A stretch of DNA of 64,000 nt from Blepharisma stoltei (taxonomy: Eukaryota; Ciliophora; Heterotrichea; Heterotrichida; Blepharismidae), in contig CAJZBQ010000038.1 of NCBI GenBank assembly GCA_914767885.1, positions 124,001-188,000 on the forward strand. Direction: 5' to 3'. Made by a program: the position numbers and the translations under genes. Positions 1 through 9,947 of this stretch are shown here, piece by piece (position 1 is the stretch's first letter; each line of letters starts with the position of its first letter). The notes below the pieces were generated by a model. It was not told the origin of the DNA, searched no databases, and saw only the letters and a program-made list of their open reading frames with translations.

Positions 1-180
1 TGTGGGTTTACGCCAGATAAAGAGTTTTCCTTGCTCCTATTAGGCTAGGGTACATAGTTTTTCACGCCACAAGGCCACTAGCAAGAGCGTCTAAAATCCA
101 AAAGCACATATTCCATCTTTCTCATTTATACGCAGAGATTACGTAGTCTTTTTGGAGCCAACTAGGAGATGTTCTGCCTC

Positions 181-279
181 TTATGACAAATGGTTAATCT
201 TAATCTTACCCAATTCGTGATATATCACCTCTAAGTCATTCTCACTCAAGAAAAAAGCTATCTTATATTCCATTTCCAT
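181..279 (-). CDS. possible small protein or gene 3' end
   Basis: A minus-strand reading frame of 32 codons starts at ATG 279 and ends with TAA at 181-183. It reads MEMEYKIAFFLSENDLEVIY and then a short lysine-rich tail. The frame is also open upstream for about 13 more codons until a TAA near 330. It lies head to head with the next plus-strand gene. I recognise no family. It could be a short gene, the last coding segment of a gene cut by an IES, or chance. Confidence 0.2.
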   Translation of the reverse strand: MEMEYKIAFFLSENDLEVIYHELGKIKINHLS

Positions 280-407
280 CAAATGTTCCTTTCTCAATAG
301 CACTAACAATCCTATTACTTTTTAAAAAGCATTATTAGCATCCATCAAACAATATTTATTTAACAATCATGACATATGTAATTTTAAAAATCTCGTATAA
401 ATATAAA

Positions 408-1550
408 ATGGAAGGAAATGGCCCTGACTTCAATGATATATTAAACAATATGATAAGCAATCGATATACCGAAGACCTAGCAAGTCTACAAGACCCCTCA
501 TTTGGCAGTCACATAGAGATGCTGAACCAAAATTTGACAAGTTTAATCACAACAGAATTAAATGCAATTCTATCTGAAAAACAGCAGCTTTCCAAAGAAA
601 TTGAAGAATTTAACAAATATAAGGACGAAGAGCTCCAGAAATTAGAACAATGCGAAAAAGAATGGGCAGAGAAAAAAGCTCAGTACCAGTCAAGTGGAAA
701 TGAAAGCAAAATTATCGAAATTAATGTAGGCGGCACACATAAAGTGACGACAACTCTTTCTACACTTTTAAAAGTCCCTCAGTCTGCCTTAGCAGCTTGC
801 TTTAATGGGACAGTTCAGCTTCCTAAAATAAAAGGAGAAATTTTTATTGATAGAGAAGGTCAGTCTTTTTGCAACGTAATCAGTTTTTTGAGGACAGGGA
901 AATTTCCCAAATTTGAGACATTCGAAGAAGAAGCTGCCTTTTTAGACGAGCTTGACTTCTGAGGAATCCCTTATGAAGAAATAGAGACTGATATAGACCA
1001 AGATCTGAAACATTTTGACCCAAATTGGTGCGCATCTACATTAATTCTAGAAAATAATAATACAGTCCTGAAAAAGGTAGGAAGCCCTCATGGTATTGCT
1101 TTTGGAGCTATCCCAATGAGTAAAGAATGCCCATACGTCGAGTTTAAAATTTCGATAACTTCTGGCTCAAGCAATGGGTCTCATATTTTTCTAGGACTTG
1201 TGGATAAATCAAAATATTCGTCATCTCAGCTGGTTTCAACCCGCTGGAGAGATGCCCCATGCTCTTGGTATTGGGATGTGTGGAATTGTAAATTGGTAAA
1301 AACTGATGAAAATGGGGTGCATTCTTTTGTGACTGGGTATGGGTGTGACTGTGATGATGAAGAAACAGTCTTGGGGATTTATTATGATTCTAAAAGAAGG
1401 ACTGTGTCTTTTTATAAGAAAGGGATTAACCAAGGAGTGGCTTATAATAATGTGTCGAGCGGGTTGTTTCCTAGTATTGATGTGTGGTTTGATACTGGAA
1501 GTGTCACGTTTTTACAGACGAAGCTCGCGAAGACTATGGCATATATGTAA
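408..1550 (+). CDS. BTB/KCTD-type and SPRY-like domain protein
   Basis: About 380 residues. An N-terminal acidic/lysine-rich coiled coil (about residues 40-95) is followed by a T1/KCTD-type BTB domain (IIEINVGGTHKVTTTLSTLL, later FLRTGKFPKF) at about 100-190. A C-terminal beta-rich region resembles SPRY (HIFLGLVDKSKY, TVSFYKKGINQGVAY, LFPSIDVWF). BTB/KCTD proteins usually oligomerise and often act as CUL3 adaptors; that role here is inferred from family. An in-frame TGA at 960-962 is read as Trp in the BTB sequence LDF-W-GIPYEE, where KCTD proteins carry an aromatic residue. The start at 408 is the second ATG of the frame; 369 would add 13 residues. It ends in TAA. No insert was detected. Confidence 0.8.
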
Positions 1551-1800
1551 TAAATAGTGGCAATAAGGACCTGGCATTATAAATATAATATTAATTATCA
1601 AAATAAGTGCAGGCTGATATATAGATTTCCCAAGAATATATAGTTATCTATTTGCTTTATATAATTTCCAGCATATTTAAAGGAATTTTTTGTCTCATTT
1701 ACTTTAAATACCGCAAAAAACTGTTAAAGTTAAAAATAACTTTTTGCTATATAAATTAGCTAAACTAGGTGTTATTAATTTAATCCATATTTAACTCAAG

Positions 1801-2404
1801 ATGGGATGTTGTTCTTCAAGAGCTATGAACAAACTCGAAATAAGCAAAATGATCCACTCTTATATTATAGAGACGAGGCTTGATGCCCACAATTGCAGCT
1901 CTATCAAGCGTCTTGACGTTCAAATTCTTGAAGAAACTATCGATGCTCAAACATATGAATCTCTCGCAAAAGGGTGGGATATAAAAGCTCCTTTTGAACT
2001 TTTCAGCAAAGGTAACAAGATTTTTAAGAAGGATTTAAAGATTGCTTTTCTTTTATTCAGCAGGGATTCTTTTGAAAAGAAAGCCCAGCTCTTCAAGGAA
2101 CTTACAAAATCAGATAAAAGAGAAATTATGCCAAATTTGCTAAATAAAATTCATTAAAAAATAGCTTAAAAATGCCTGAAATCAAGAAAAGCAGGATATA
2201 CATTTATTGGAAATAAGAAACGAATTGCTATATATGAGGATCCCAACGCAGCTTGCAAAGCAGAGCAAAATAAGCGACGAAGATAAGAATGAATATGTTG
2301 AAAGCAAGCGACTTGTGAGTGGAAAAGAGGCAAGCCATGCGCTGCAGTCTTGTCTTCACAGCTCTGAAGAAGAGTCAAAAAGACTAGATTTTATATCAAT
2401 TTAA
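1801..2404 (+). CDS. small acylated-type protein, hypothetical
   Basis: The start MGCCSSRAM is a textbook N-myristoylation/palmitoylation signal, so the product is probably membrane-tethered. The first segment (1801-2157, about 118 residues) ends in TAA. A second open frame (up to TAA at 2402-2404) is rich in Lys, Glu and Ser. The two join in frame if 22 bp between TA 2145-2146 and TA 2167-2168 are removed, giving LLNKNAWNQEKQ with one TGA as Trp. That would be an unusually short IES, so the fusion is tentative. If it is not joined, the gene ends at 2157. No domain is recognised. It converges on the minus-strand gene ending at 2885, with a MITE between. Confidence 0.5.
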
Positions 2405-2497
2405 GTGAGTTTCAGGTAGCAATAACAGCTATCGGCATAATTAAACAGCTTTATTATTAAAATAGTATCTATTTATGTTTAATATGTTAGGTGTTCT

Positions 2498-2862
2498 TAC
2501 TCTCCCCTCCGTGAGTGAACAAAACCATTGGAAAAATCCCTATTTTTTGCCCAAAAAGCCCACCCTCCGTGAGTGAACAAAAATTTTTTTAATAGAAAAA
2601 AATTTTTATGAAAAAAAATTTTATATATAAGTGGTAATTAGTATAATGAAATCTAGAGCTAATTCTGTTTAATTTTGAACAAATTGCGTTTTAAACATAA
2701 ATTTTATAAATTAAATTAATATTTGCTTCCCAATTTTTGCAAATTAGGATATTTTTAAAATTTCGAAAAAAAATTCCTATAAAATTTATATATAAAAAAA
2801 CATTAACCCCCCTCCGCGATTGAACAAAATTTTTTTGTTCACTCACGGAGGGGGGGGAGTTA
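2498..2862 (+). mobile_element. family-1 MITE, intergenic
   Basis: About 365 bp bounded by TTA and TTAA. The left end carries two direct copies of the core CTCCGTGAGTGAACAAAA about 60 bp apart (2507 and 2566), separated by a short stretch. The right end (about 2809-2860) is a palindrome of inverted core copies with C and G runs. The middle is AT-rich with no coding capacity. It lies between two convergent genes. The same architecture recurs in the window in both orientations. Confidence 0.85.
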
Positions 2863-2884
2863 ATGATTACCTGCTTACTTGGTA

Positions 2885-5061
2885 TTAAAGATAATTAAGG
2901 TTTTCTTGAGGCGCAACATGCGCTAATATGTGTTTATTTTGTTTAATGCCATTGTGAAGCTTATATGCAAAAAACACAAAAAATGCACTGATGATGCCAG
3001 TTAAGGAGATTGAAAATGCTGCAGCTGCTTTGTGATTTTGTTTAAATATACTTATTTTAAAAGCCCGAGGCCTAAATAAATGGCCTGCTAGATCAAAATA
3101 ATATTTAATAATAGACTAAAGGGCTTCGAGCTCTTTAAAAAGAGTATAGTTTGTAATTGAATAAGCTGAGGATTGGGCTTGACTTACTTTTGACTAATTT
3201 TTGTTTTGAGTCATGGTACCATTTTTTATTTTCTGATAAAATTGAACTGTCTGTAGCTCAATCGTCATAGTCGTAATAATTCCATTCAGTTCAAGCGTTT
3301 TCTAAGCCATCTTCCTTGTAATCTTGGCTTTCTCGATTATTTTGGGATGCTTCTTGAATTGATGATACTGTTGGAGCGTCTTCTGAATTTATTTGAGAAT
3401 CGCTTAAAATTTGTGATTGGTCCATGCTACTACCTACATAGTCAGAAAAATCTTCCAATGCAGGATCCACTGCACTAGGATTGCTCTGTAGACCATTATA
3501 CTGCTTGATTAATTAGTTTTTAACGTATCAGCTTCTTCTGCAGGGTGATCTAGGCATGATGGGTCCATCCTTTAAGCCCCCCACCTAATGACTTGTGTGA
3601 TCCCCAACAACCAAAATGGTGTTGATGTCACCAGATATGAGGGCATTCTGAAACTTCCACACTCACCTGGGTAGGCCAGATATCACAGGATCTATTGCCT
3701 CGCTCTAGACTTAACTCCTACACGTATTCGCCAAAGGTCACCCTCTCGGATATACAAGGGGTAAAACTCTTATGCCTCTTAGAATTACTAGGCTAAACTG
3801 TCTGGCCCTAACCCCCCCCTCCGTGAGTGAACAGATAAATTTTGTTCAGTCACGGAGGGGGGTTAAATTTGTTTTTAAAAAATATTTTTTTTCAAAATTT
3901 AAAAAAATCCTAATTCACAAAAATCGGAAAGCAAACATTAATTCAATTTGCAAAATTTATGTTTTAAAAATCAATTTGTTTTAAAATTAAACAGATTTAG
4001 CTCTATATTTCATTATAATAATTATCATTTATATATTAAATTTTTTTTCCATAAAAAATTTTTCTATTAAAAAAATTTTTGTTCACTCACGGAGGGTGGG
4101 CTTTTGGGCAAAAAATAGCGATTTTTCTAATGGTTTTGTTCACTCACGGAAGGGGAGGGGGGAGTAAGGATAAGCCGTGTTTTGCATGGATAAAGTTATA
4201 TCATATAAACCGAACACATAATAATAAAATAATTACACACGAAAATGCTTTTCTCCGAAACCACTTCCTCCTGTGTGATATTATTATTATATGCAGACCA
4301 TTATCAGCTCTGAATTCAGCATTTTCTATGCTTAAAACATTCTCTCTAAGTTTGCCTTCAATTTTTTTCAATTCTCTGTTTTCATATACAAGTTTCTTCG
4401 GCTGGTATACAGCCAGTTATCATGAAAAAACTCTTGCCTTAAATTTTAACTATAAAATTGATATCAATTTTTTAATTTATATAAAATTATGCAATTTATC
4501 CCTGTTTTTCATAAATACCCATACAGCCCAAGAAACTATTAAGCTGGCTATTGCGCCCACTATGACTACCAATAGGCATCCTAAGTATTTTATTTTACAA
4601 TATTTATGCAGATATTTCGTCAATTTCTATACCTATTTCAATTCAATTTATTAAGAATACCACTTTGAATATCTTCCGCTCTTGTGTTTACTAGCCTTTA
4701 TTCCTAGTCATGCAGTTACAAAACCCCCAAATCCCATTCCCATTCTCAAAAACAGCATGGCATCTCCACTTGCCCACACATAATTTTTTAAAATAACTAT
4801 GAAGTCAAGCATAGAAAAGAAAATCATAAAATAGCATGAGAGCCTCACCCATCATGCCCAACGTTTTAAAGACTGCTTTAGCTTATATAGCTCAGGCGTC
4901 GACACACTTAGAGCTAAAAGTGGATCTTCCTGGCCATTATCCAATACTGGCATATTCTCAAATATCGGCTCACTATTACCATTCTGGCTATTTTCCAAGG
5001 GAATTTGGCCTTGGCCTTTCAAATTTTCCCACTTCTGATAATCCATTTTTTTATTAGCCAT
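2885..5061 (-). CDS. multi-pass membrane protein, heavily interrupted germline gene
   Basis: ATG 5061, TAA 2885-2887. After removing inserts the protein is about 370-385 residues. The N-terminal part is soluble and acidic. Hydrophobic segments follow (SCYFMIFFSMLDFIVIL; MLFLRMGMGFGGFVTAWLG; YLGCLLVVIVGAIASLIVSW), then a coiled coil (KKLVYENRELKKIEGKLREN) and a Ser/Gln/Asp-rich region with TGA tryptophans (ENAWTEWNYYDYDDW). A last hydrophobic segment (SISLTGIISAFFVFFAY) ends in ENLNYL. Inserts in gene order: an IES within 4586-4671, an IES at 4408-4481, a retroposon at 3487-4304 with a nested MITE, and an IES at 3047-3148. Every join keeps frame. The family is not recognised; function unknown. 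Confidence 0.7.
3047..3148. mobile_element. TA-bounded IES, 100 bp
   Basis: TA at 3047-3048 and 3147-3148. Removing 100 bp joins ...NYKL to FKQNHKAAAAFS in frame and adds the last hydrophobic segment of the membrane protein; otherwise the frame stops at TAA 3135. It has no resemblance to the MITE families. Confidence 0.65.
3487..4304 (-). mobile_element. retroposon-like insert with 13-bp target duplication
   Basis: TGTAGACCATTAT (3487-3499) and TGCAGACCATTAT (4292-4304) differ by one base and flank 805 bp. The left part (3500-3808) is GC-richer than the genes and unlike an IES. Read on the minus strand its end is a TAA/TTA-rich tail (ctaattaatcaagcag). A complete family-1 MITE occupies 3809-4166. 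Removing the element plus one duplication copy joins FRADNGL to QSNPSAVDPALE in frame in the membrane-protein gene. Confidence 0.7.
3809..4166 (-). mobile_element. family-1 MITE nested in retroposon
   Basis: Reverse orientation: the core palindrome is at the left (about 3811-3862) and paired direct copies are at the right (4079-4164). Flanked by CTA and GTAAG. About 358 bp. It sits inside the retroposon, so it arrived after it. Confidence 0.85.
4408..4481. mobile_element. TA-bounded IES, 72 bp
   Basis: TA 4408-4409 and 4480-4481. Removal joins DKLHNFI to YQPKKLVYENREL on the minus strand. The excised stretch contains TAA stops and an internal ATTGATATCAAT palindrome. Confidence 0.55.
4586..4671. 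mobile_element. short IES, exact ends ambiguous
   Basis: In-frame stops TAA, TAA, TAG and TAG separate KHKSGRYSKW from the hydrophobic segment YLGCLLVVIV on the minus strand. Several in-phase TA pairs (4586, 4601 or 4613 with 4658 or 4670) would remove them while keeping frame, giving a 45-84 bp IES. Confidence 0.5.
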
Positions 5062-5214
5062 AATAATTTGCCTAAAATAGCTTAACCCATTTCATTAACT
5101 TTTATTATCCATATATTTGGCCATGGTAACTGTCCTATTTATTTGCTCACCGTTAATTTTTTTAATAAAAATACCTTAAAATTTAGTTAGCCAGATGCAA
5201 AAGTTGCATTTAAA

Positions 5215-7037
5215 ATGGACAATTTCAAGGATTTGACCTTTAATTCTGCGGGGCCTACTGTAATAATTCATGGGATATCGCTTTATGCATCTCGAGGAAC
5301 TCTGTGACCAAGGACGCCAATTGGCAAAAATATTGCGGTCTCAGTGTCTTCGATGCTTCCTGTGATAAAATTGACTTCAGAAGTGCTTGAAACTTTGTGG
5401 ATTGCGGGACTCCAAGGTTCCTCACGATCTGCGCTAGGAGGCTTTTTGATTGGTTACAAGCATTCTCCAGCTCATTTTTTGAATGTAGATATCAAAGAGA
5501 TCCAATGGCATGTCCGCAAAACGCCAAGAAACTCAGGGGATTATGCAATAAGGGTCTTTCCTAAAGATTCTGAAAGAGGAGATATAACGAGAAGAGAGTC
5601 TGAATTTATGCTACAATCTATATTTTTATATATAAAATATAAGAAATACTCAATAATTTTAATAAAAAGACTATAATACTTATAAAGTATACACTATTTA
5701 AACTAGATTCATATGCAGAATTAGAATTTTTGGAGCCGCTTGACTTGTGCAAGACCTCACTAAATTTTGATGTGAGAGGAAATGAAATAGAAATCAGCTG
5801 CCAGATGCTGTTTCCTAGGCTTGATCTTGAATTTGTCCCGATTTCTCCTCTAAAAATTGTGTCAACTCCTCTTAGTGTGAAACTTACCCAGAAAAATTTA
5901 AAACATCCGAAATTTCAGACTGGATATTTAACCCTTGACCAGAAAAAACGAGTTTTGCCACTGTTATGTTCTGACCCACTAGCTTTTAAGTACCCTCTTG
6001 TAGGAGTTTGAGCTACTGCAAGCCCTGGAAGCCAGGAATGCCCATTATCTCATCCTCTAATTTGGTCATCTTGTGTAAGGTTCATTGAAAGCAAGCTGAT
6101 CCAAGAAAGAATTTCTCCTAATCCTGCCCAAAATACCTTTTTATTTATATATTTTTCATCAAAACCTCAATTTTACGAAGCCAGCACACATAAAAAAGCA
6201 GCTTGGTGCATTCAAAATATAACCCACGAGATACAAAAAGAAGGACAATTTTTTAGTCCTATAACCTGCAAGTATTTGCAAGCAGAATCTCCAAGAATAA
6301 GCTTAACCTCGCCAAAACTAAAGCAAAAATCATCGAATTTATTAGAAAATTCAAGCATTATTGACAGGTTTAGTAATATAGAAACAATGCCACGATCAGT
6401 CAGAAGTAGCTTGGAAACTTGTAATGGGATTGCTCAGTCTACAGAAAGGCTTATAAGAGAACAGTCAGAAATGCTGAAAAGGCTGGAAAAACAAATCCAA
6501 AACTTGCAGAGCCACGTAATCTCGTCAAGGCTAGAAACCCCAAGAAAAAGCACAAGATATGCAGAAGAATGCCTCTCCCCAAAAATGGTCAATTCAGCCA
6601 CAAATACAACTTTGTCTACTGCAGAAGGCAAAATAGCAAGTCCACGACTTATGGACACTAAAAAGTCAGCATCTACCAATACAAGCTTTATTGTTTCTCA
6701 TACAGAACGAAAACTTCTCCCTCCTAGGCAAGCTCGGACCAAGCTTTCAAGTGATACAGAAAGCATAGATTGCAAGAAAATTTCAAGTGATACAGAAAGC
6801 ATAGATTGCAAGAAAACCAAGCAATCACCAACCCGAGCTGCTTCTTTACGATATAGCTGCTCCTCTACAGATATTTCCAATATAAGAAGCTCTATAAACA
6901 GCAATAGCAGTTTCCAAAAATCCGAAAATTCCGACACTACAATTCGAGTCCCAAAAATAATTTACGAGTCTTCTCTCAGTGATATATCTGACGAAGAAGT
7001 TGCAGAGCTGGAAAAAAAAATATTCCTTATTTCATAA
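5215..7037 (+). CDS. STIL/Ana2-like centriole duplication protein
   Basis: About 580 residues from ATG 5215 to TAA. The conserved N-terminal block is seen as GYLTLDQKKRVLPLL, YPLVGVWATASPG, WSSCVRFIESKLIQERISP, and FLFIYFSSKPQFYE. This order and spacing match the STIL N-terminal region. A coiled coil follows (TERLIREQSEMLKRLEKQIQ), equivalent to the segment that binds PLK4 in STIL, then a Ser/Lys-rich tail with a 36-bp tandem repeat (SSDTESIDCKK twice, about 6745-6816). STIL and Ana2 build procentrioles with SAS-6. A ciliate with many basal bodies would need such a factor. TGA is Trp at several sites. One short IES near 5612-5705 must be removed; the frame moves from phase 1 to phase 0 there. 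The identification rests on sequence recall, not a search. Confidence 0.72.
5612..5705. mobile_element. short IES in STIL-like gene
   Basis: An AT-rich stretch with stops lies between ESEFML and KLDSYAELEF. In-phase TA pairs (5612 with 5695; 5619 with 5699; 5621 with 5704) remove 80-83 bp and restore the frame. The exact pair cannot be fixed from the germline alone. Confidence 0.6.
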
Positions 7038-7137
7038 CTCTATTAAAAAAAATATATAAAATACTGCTATAGTCTATTTATTCAATAAAAAATACTTAAA
7101 ATAGCTGCTATTTTTATCTAAATTAATTTAATTGTTT

Positions 7138-8406
7138 ATGTCAAATATTTCATCAAGAAACCCTACAGAGGACAGCAGCACAGAGCCCCCAGAAACTATA
7201 AACAGGTTTACAAGCTACGCTGAAGAAATCAAAGAAGAAATGCCTGAAATTGACTCTGAAGAGGAAGAAGAAATAGAGCTGGAAGACCCAATTAATGCAG
7301 TCGTTAATAATGATGCTGAAACAGAGCTAGAAGAAACAGTAAAGCAACTTGCAAGCATGCACCCAGAAACTCCTATTGCAAGAGGCTCTCGAAAGTGGTA
7401 TGAGAAGGAGCCTAGCTGGAAATGAAAAGGAAAACCACTAAAAAACCCAATTTCTAAAGAAAAAATCAGGATTTGTGCGATTACGTGGAATATGGAAGGT
7501 AGGCCGCCTCCTGATGATATAAGCTCTTTGTTTCCTCCTGATGTAAAGCACCACTTATATATAGTTTGTGCAGAAGAATGCATGAGATCTATAGGACACT
7601 CACTATTTAAGACGTCCAAAAAGGACTGGGAAACCAAAGTTTTAGCAGCTTTAGGCAGAGAATACAGCTTATTAGAAGCCTGCACGCTCACAGCACTGCA
7701 TTTAGCTATATATGCCCATGCTAGTGTAAAGCCACTGATTTCTTTCCACGAGTCTGATAAAATTTCAACAGGAGTGGCCAATGTGATAGGAAACAAAGGA
7801 GGGGTCGGGATTTCCTTCAAAATTGGCTCCACAAAAGCAATGGTCATTGGTTGCCACTTAGCAGCTGGGCATAATGCAGTTACTAAAAGAAGTAATGATC
7901 TAGCTCGTATAGAAAGAGAATTATCACTGCCTAGCTATTGGCCAAAATCAGGCTTGGCGACTGATCGGACTGATTTTGCGATTATTTTAGGGGACTTGAA
8001 CTATAGGATTTTTGGGCCGAAAGACGCTATTGAGTATCTTATAGAAGAAAATGCAATTGAGACGTTAAAAAAATATGACCAGCTTAGGCTTGAAATAGAA
8101 GACAGAAAAATTGCCCAGGATTTTGAGGAAGGGGAAATCAGGTTTCCCCCGACTTATAGGTTTGACAAAGGCGAAAATAGATATGACACTTCGAAAAAGC
8201 AGAGAATTCCTGGGTGGACTGACAGGATTTTATATAAGGACAGAAAAGGGCTTGCAAAGCAAAAATCTTATGATTGTATAATGAGTGAAAAACACTCTGA
8301 CCATCGGCCTGTGTTCAGTCAGTTTGTGTTGAAGTTTAGGAATGATATAGTGGGTCCGGTTAATACAAGGACAAATAAAGGTAGCTCGACTTGTGTAACA
8401 TTCTAG
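7138..8406 (+). CDS. inositol polyphosphate 5-phosphatase
   Basis: About 422 residues from ATG 7138 to TAG at 8404-8406. An acidic Glu-rich N-terminus (about 1-95) precedes the catalytic IPPc fold. Motifs in order: RICAITWNMEG (first strand, metal-binding Asn), VCAEE, GNKGGVGISF, GCHLAAG, GDLNYRI (catalytic Asp and Asn), PGWTDRILYK and SDHRPVFSQF. These are the signature motifs of the family that removes the 5-phosphate from phosphoinositides or soluble inositol phosphates. One TGA (7423-7425, SWK-W-KGK) is Trp. The gene is tandem with the STIL-like gene, 100 bp downstream. No insert is seen. No separate membrane domain; substrate is unknown. Confidence 0.88.
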
Positions 8407-8475
8407 GTAAAGCCAAAAGACTCAGAATAAAAGTTTTGAGTGGCAATCAGTAATTAATAACTAAATTATATAAAT

Positions 8476-9947
8476 ATGATAGAAATTAGGAACTTACTAT
8501 TAGTTTTGGCTGGAGTTTCAGTATTCTGCCTTATATACACAAATATTGTTTTATATAGAAAAGCTCCAGATCCTATTGAGTCTCAAATTAGTGTATTTGA
8601 AAACCCTGAAAAATCGAGAATTATTGCTTTTGGAGATCTTCATGGGGATTATAGCGCACTTAGGACAATATTGAAATTTACTGCTTGGGATCCTAAAGAT
8701 ATTCTTGTGCAGACAGGAGATACGATTGGAAAAGGCGATGACACAAAAAAGATCTTGAACTTTTTTATTGAGCATAAAGGCAAAAATATATGCCTGTGGC
8801 CTTAGAATATATAGCATGTCTTTCGTCATCATTTTCCCCCTGGCGCCATTTGTTCAATTTTTTTTCGGCAGATATTTGCTCTATAGAAACCGTTATGTTT
8901 TTTGGCCAAGTGGCGCCAAGGAAATAAATTGGCTACAAGAAGATAAATTCCCTGAGAAAAAGGCATTTATATCCTTAAAATAGAGCCTAAATTTTGGCCA
9001 AATAACTAATCTACATAAATTTTACTTGGAAATTAATGCAAATTATGATAATCCACATAATGGGAAACCACGAGCATATGAATTTAAATGAAAATTACCA
9101 ATTTGTGACTGACGCTGACATTAATTCCTTTGGAGGTGAAGAAAATAGAAAAAATCTCTTTCAAAAAGATCAAATTTACGGCATTTATTTATCAAGTTTA
9201 AAAATCTGTGAAAAAATTGGTGATGTGATTTTCGTTCATGGAGGAATTTCTAACTCCCCCCCCTCCGTGAGTGAGCAAAAAAATTTTGTTCACTCACGGA
9301 GTGTGGGGTTAATTATTTTTTTTTAAAAAAATTTATATATAAATTTTATAAAAAATATTTTTTTTCGAAATTTAAAAAAATCCTAATTCACAAAAATTGG
9401 AAAGCAAATATTAATTTAATTTATAAAATTTATGTTTTTAAAAAGCAATTTGTTTAAAATTAAACAGAATTAGCTCTAGATTTCATTATACTAATTATCA
9501 TTTTTATATATCAAAATTTTTTTTCCATAAAAAATTTTTGTTCACTCACGGAGGGGGGGGGGGAGTAAGGCAATTGCAGAGCAATACGGGAGTTTTGAAA
9601 AAATCCAAAATGGATTAATTGAGGATCCAGCTAATAATAAAGATTTAGCAGGGAATAACGGGCCAATGTGGTATAGAGAGTACGCTAAAGGCCCTGAAAA
9701 TAAAATTTGTGGAGATTTAGAGAGGACTTTAGATATCTTGGGCGCTGAGTTTATGGTAATGGGACATACCACTTTTAAGAAAATTACCTCAAAATGCAAT
9801 AATAAAGCAATTTTTATCGATACTGGCAACTCAAGAGCTGTTAGAGGTGTAAGATCTGCTCTAGAGATACAGCAGATTAAAGGTGAAACAGTCAGCATAA
9901 GAGCAGTGTACGATGATTCGACAGAAGTGATATATCAAAGTAATTAA
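8476..9947 (+). CDS. calcineurin-like metallophosphoesterase with two inserts
   Basis: After removing two inserts the CDS is exactly 900 nt (299 residues). An N-terminal signal-anchor (LLLVLAGVSVFCLIYTNIV) is followed by the metallophosphatase motifs GDLHGDY, GDTIGKG, MGNHEHMN, VHGGIS and GHT in the right order. The fold binds two metal ions and hydrolyses phosphate esters. The membrane anchor suggests a lumenal or surface enzyme; the PPP-type bacterial-like phosphatase group is the closest guess. The first IES falls between the GDTIGKG and GNHE motifs. The second, a MITE, falls just after VHGGIS. Neither motif set is complete without excision, which makes this the clearest proof in the window that the inserts are eliminated before expression. 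Confidence 0.85.
8787..9045. mobile_element. TA-bounded IES with inner inverted repeats, 257 bp
   Basis: TA 8787-8788 and 9044-9045. Removing 257 bp gives EHKGKN-MIIHIMGNHEHMN in frame. The insert contains TGGCGCC twice (about 8840 and 8911), a palindromic heptamer, with flanks partly complementary to each other. Confidence 0.8.
9251..9567 (-). mobile_element. family-1 MITE acting as IES inside a CDS
   Basis: TA 9251-9252 and 9566-9567. The palindromic core pair is at the left (9262-9302) and a single core copy at the right tip. About 315 bp are removed. The join turns HGGISNSPP into HGGISKAIAEQYGSFEK, continuing open to TAA 9947. Confidence 0.9.

Noticed and set aside
960-962. TGA as a stop in the KCTD gene, making two separate genes
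   Set aside because: The frame continues through a conserved BTB position; TGA occurs in-frame in nearly all recognisable genes (catalase neighbours, WD40, F-BAR, RNF213-like), always where Trp fits.
7215-7847. Minus-strand 210-residue frame
   Set aside because: It overlaps the 5-phosphatase on the opposite strand; Ser-rich composition arises from the acidic N-terminus and is not a gene.
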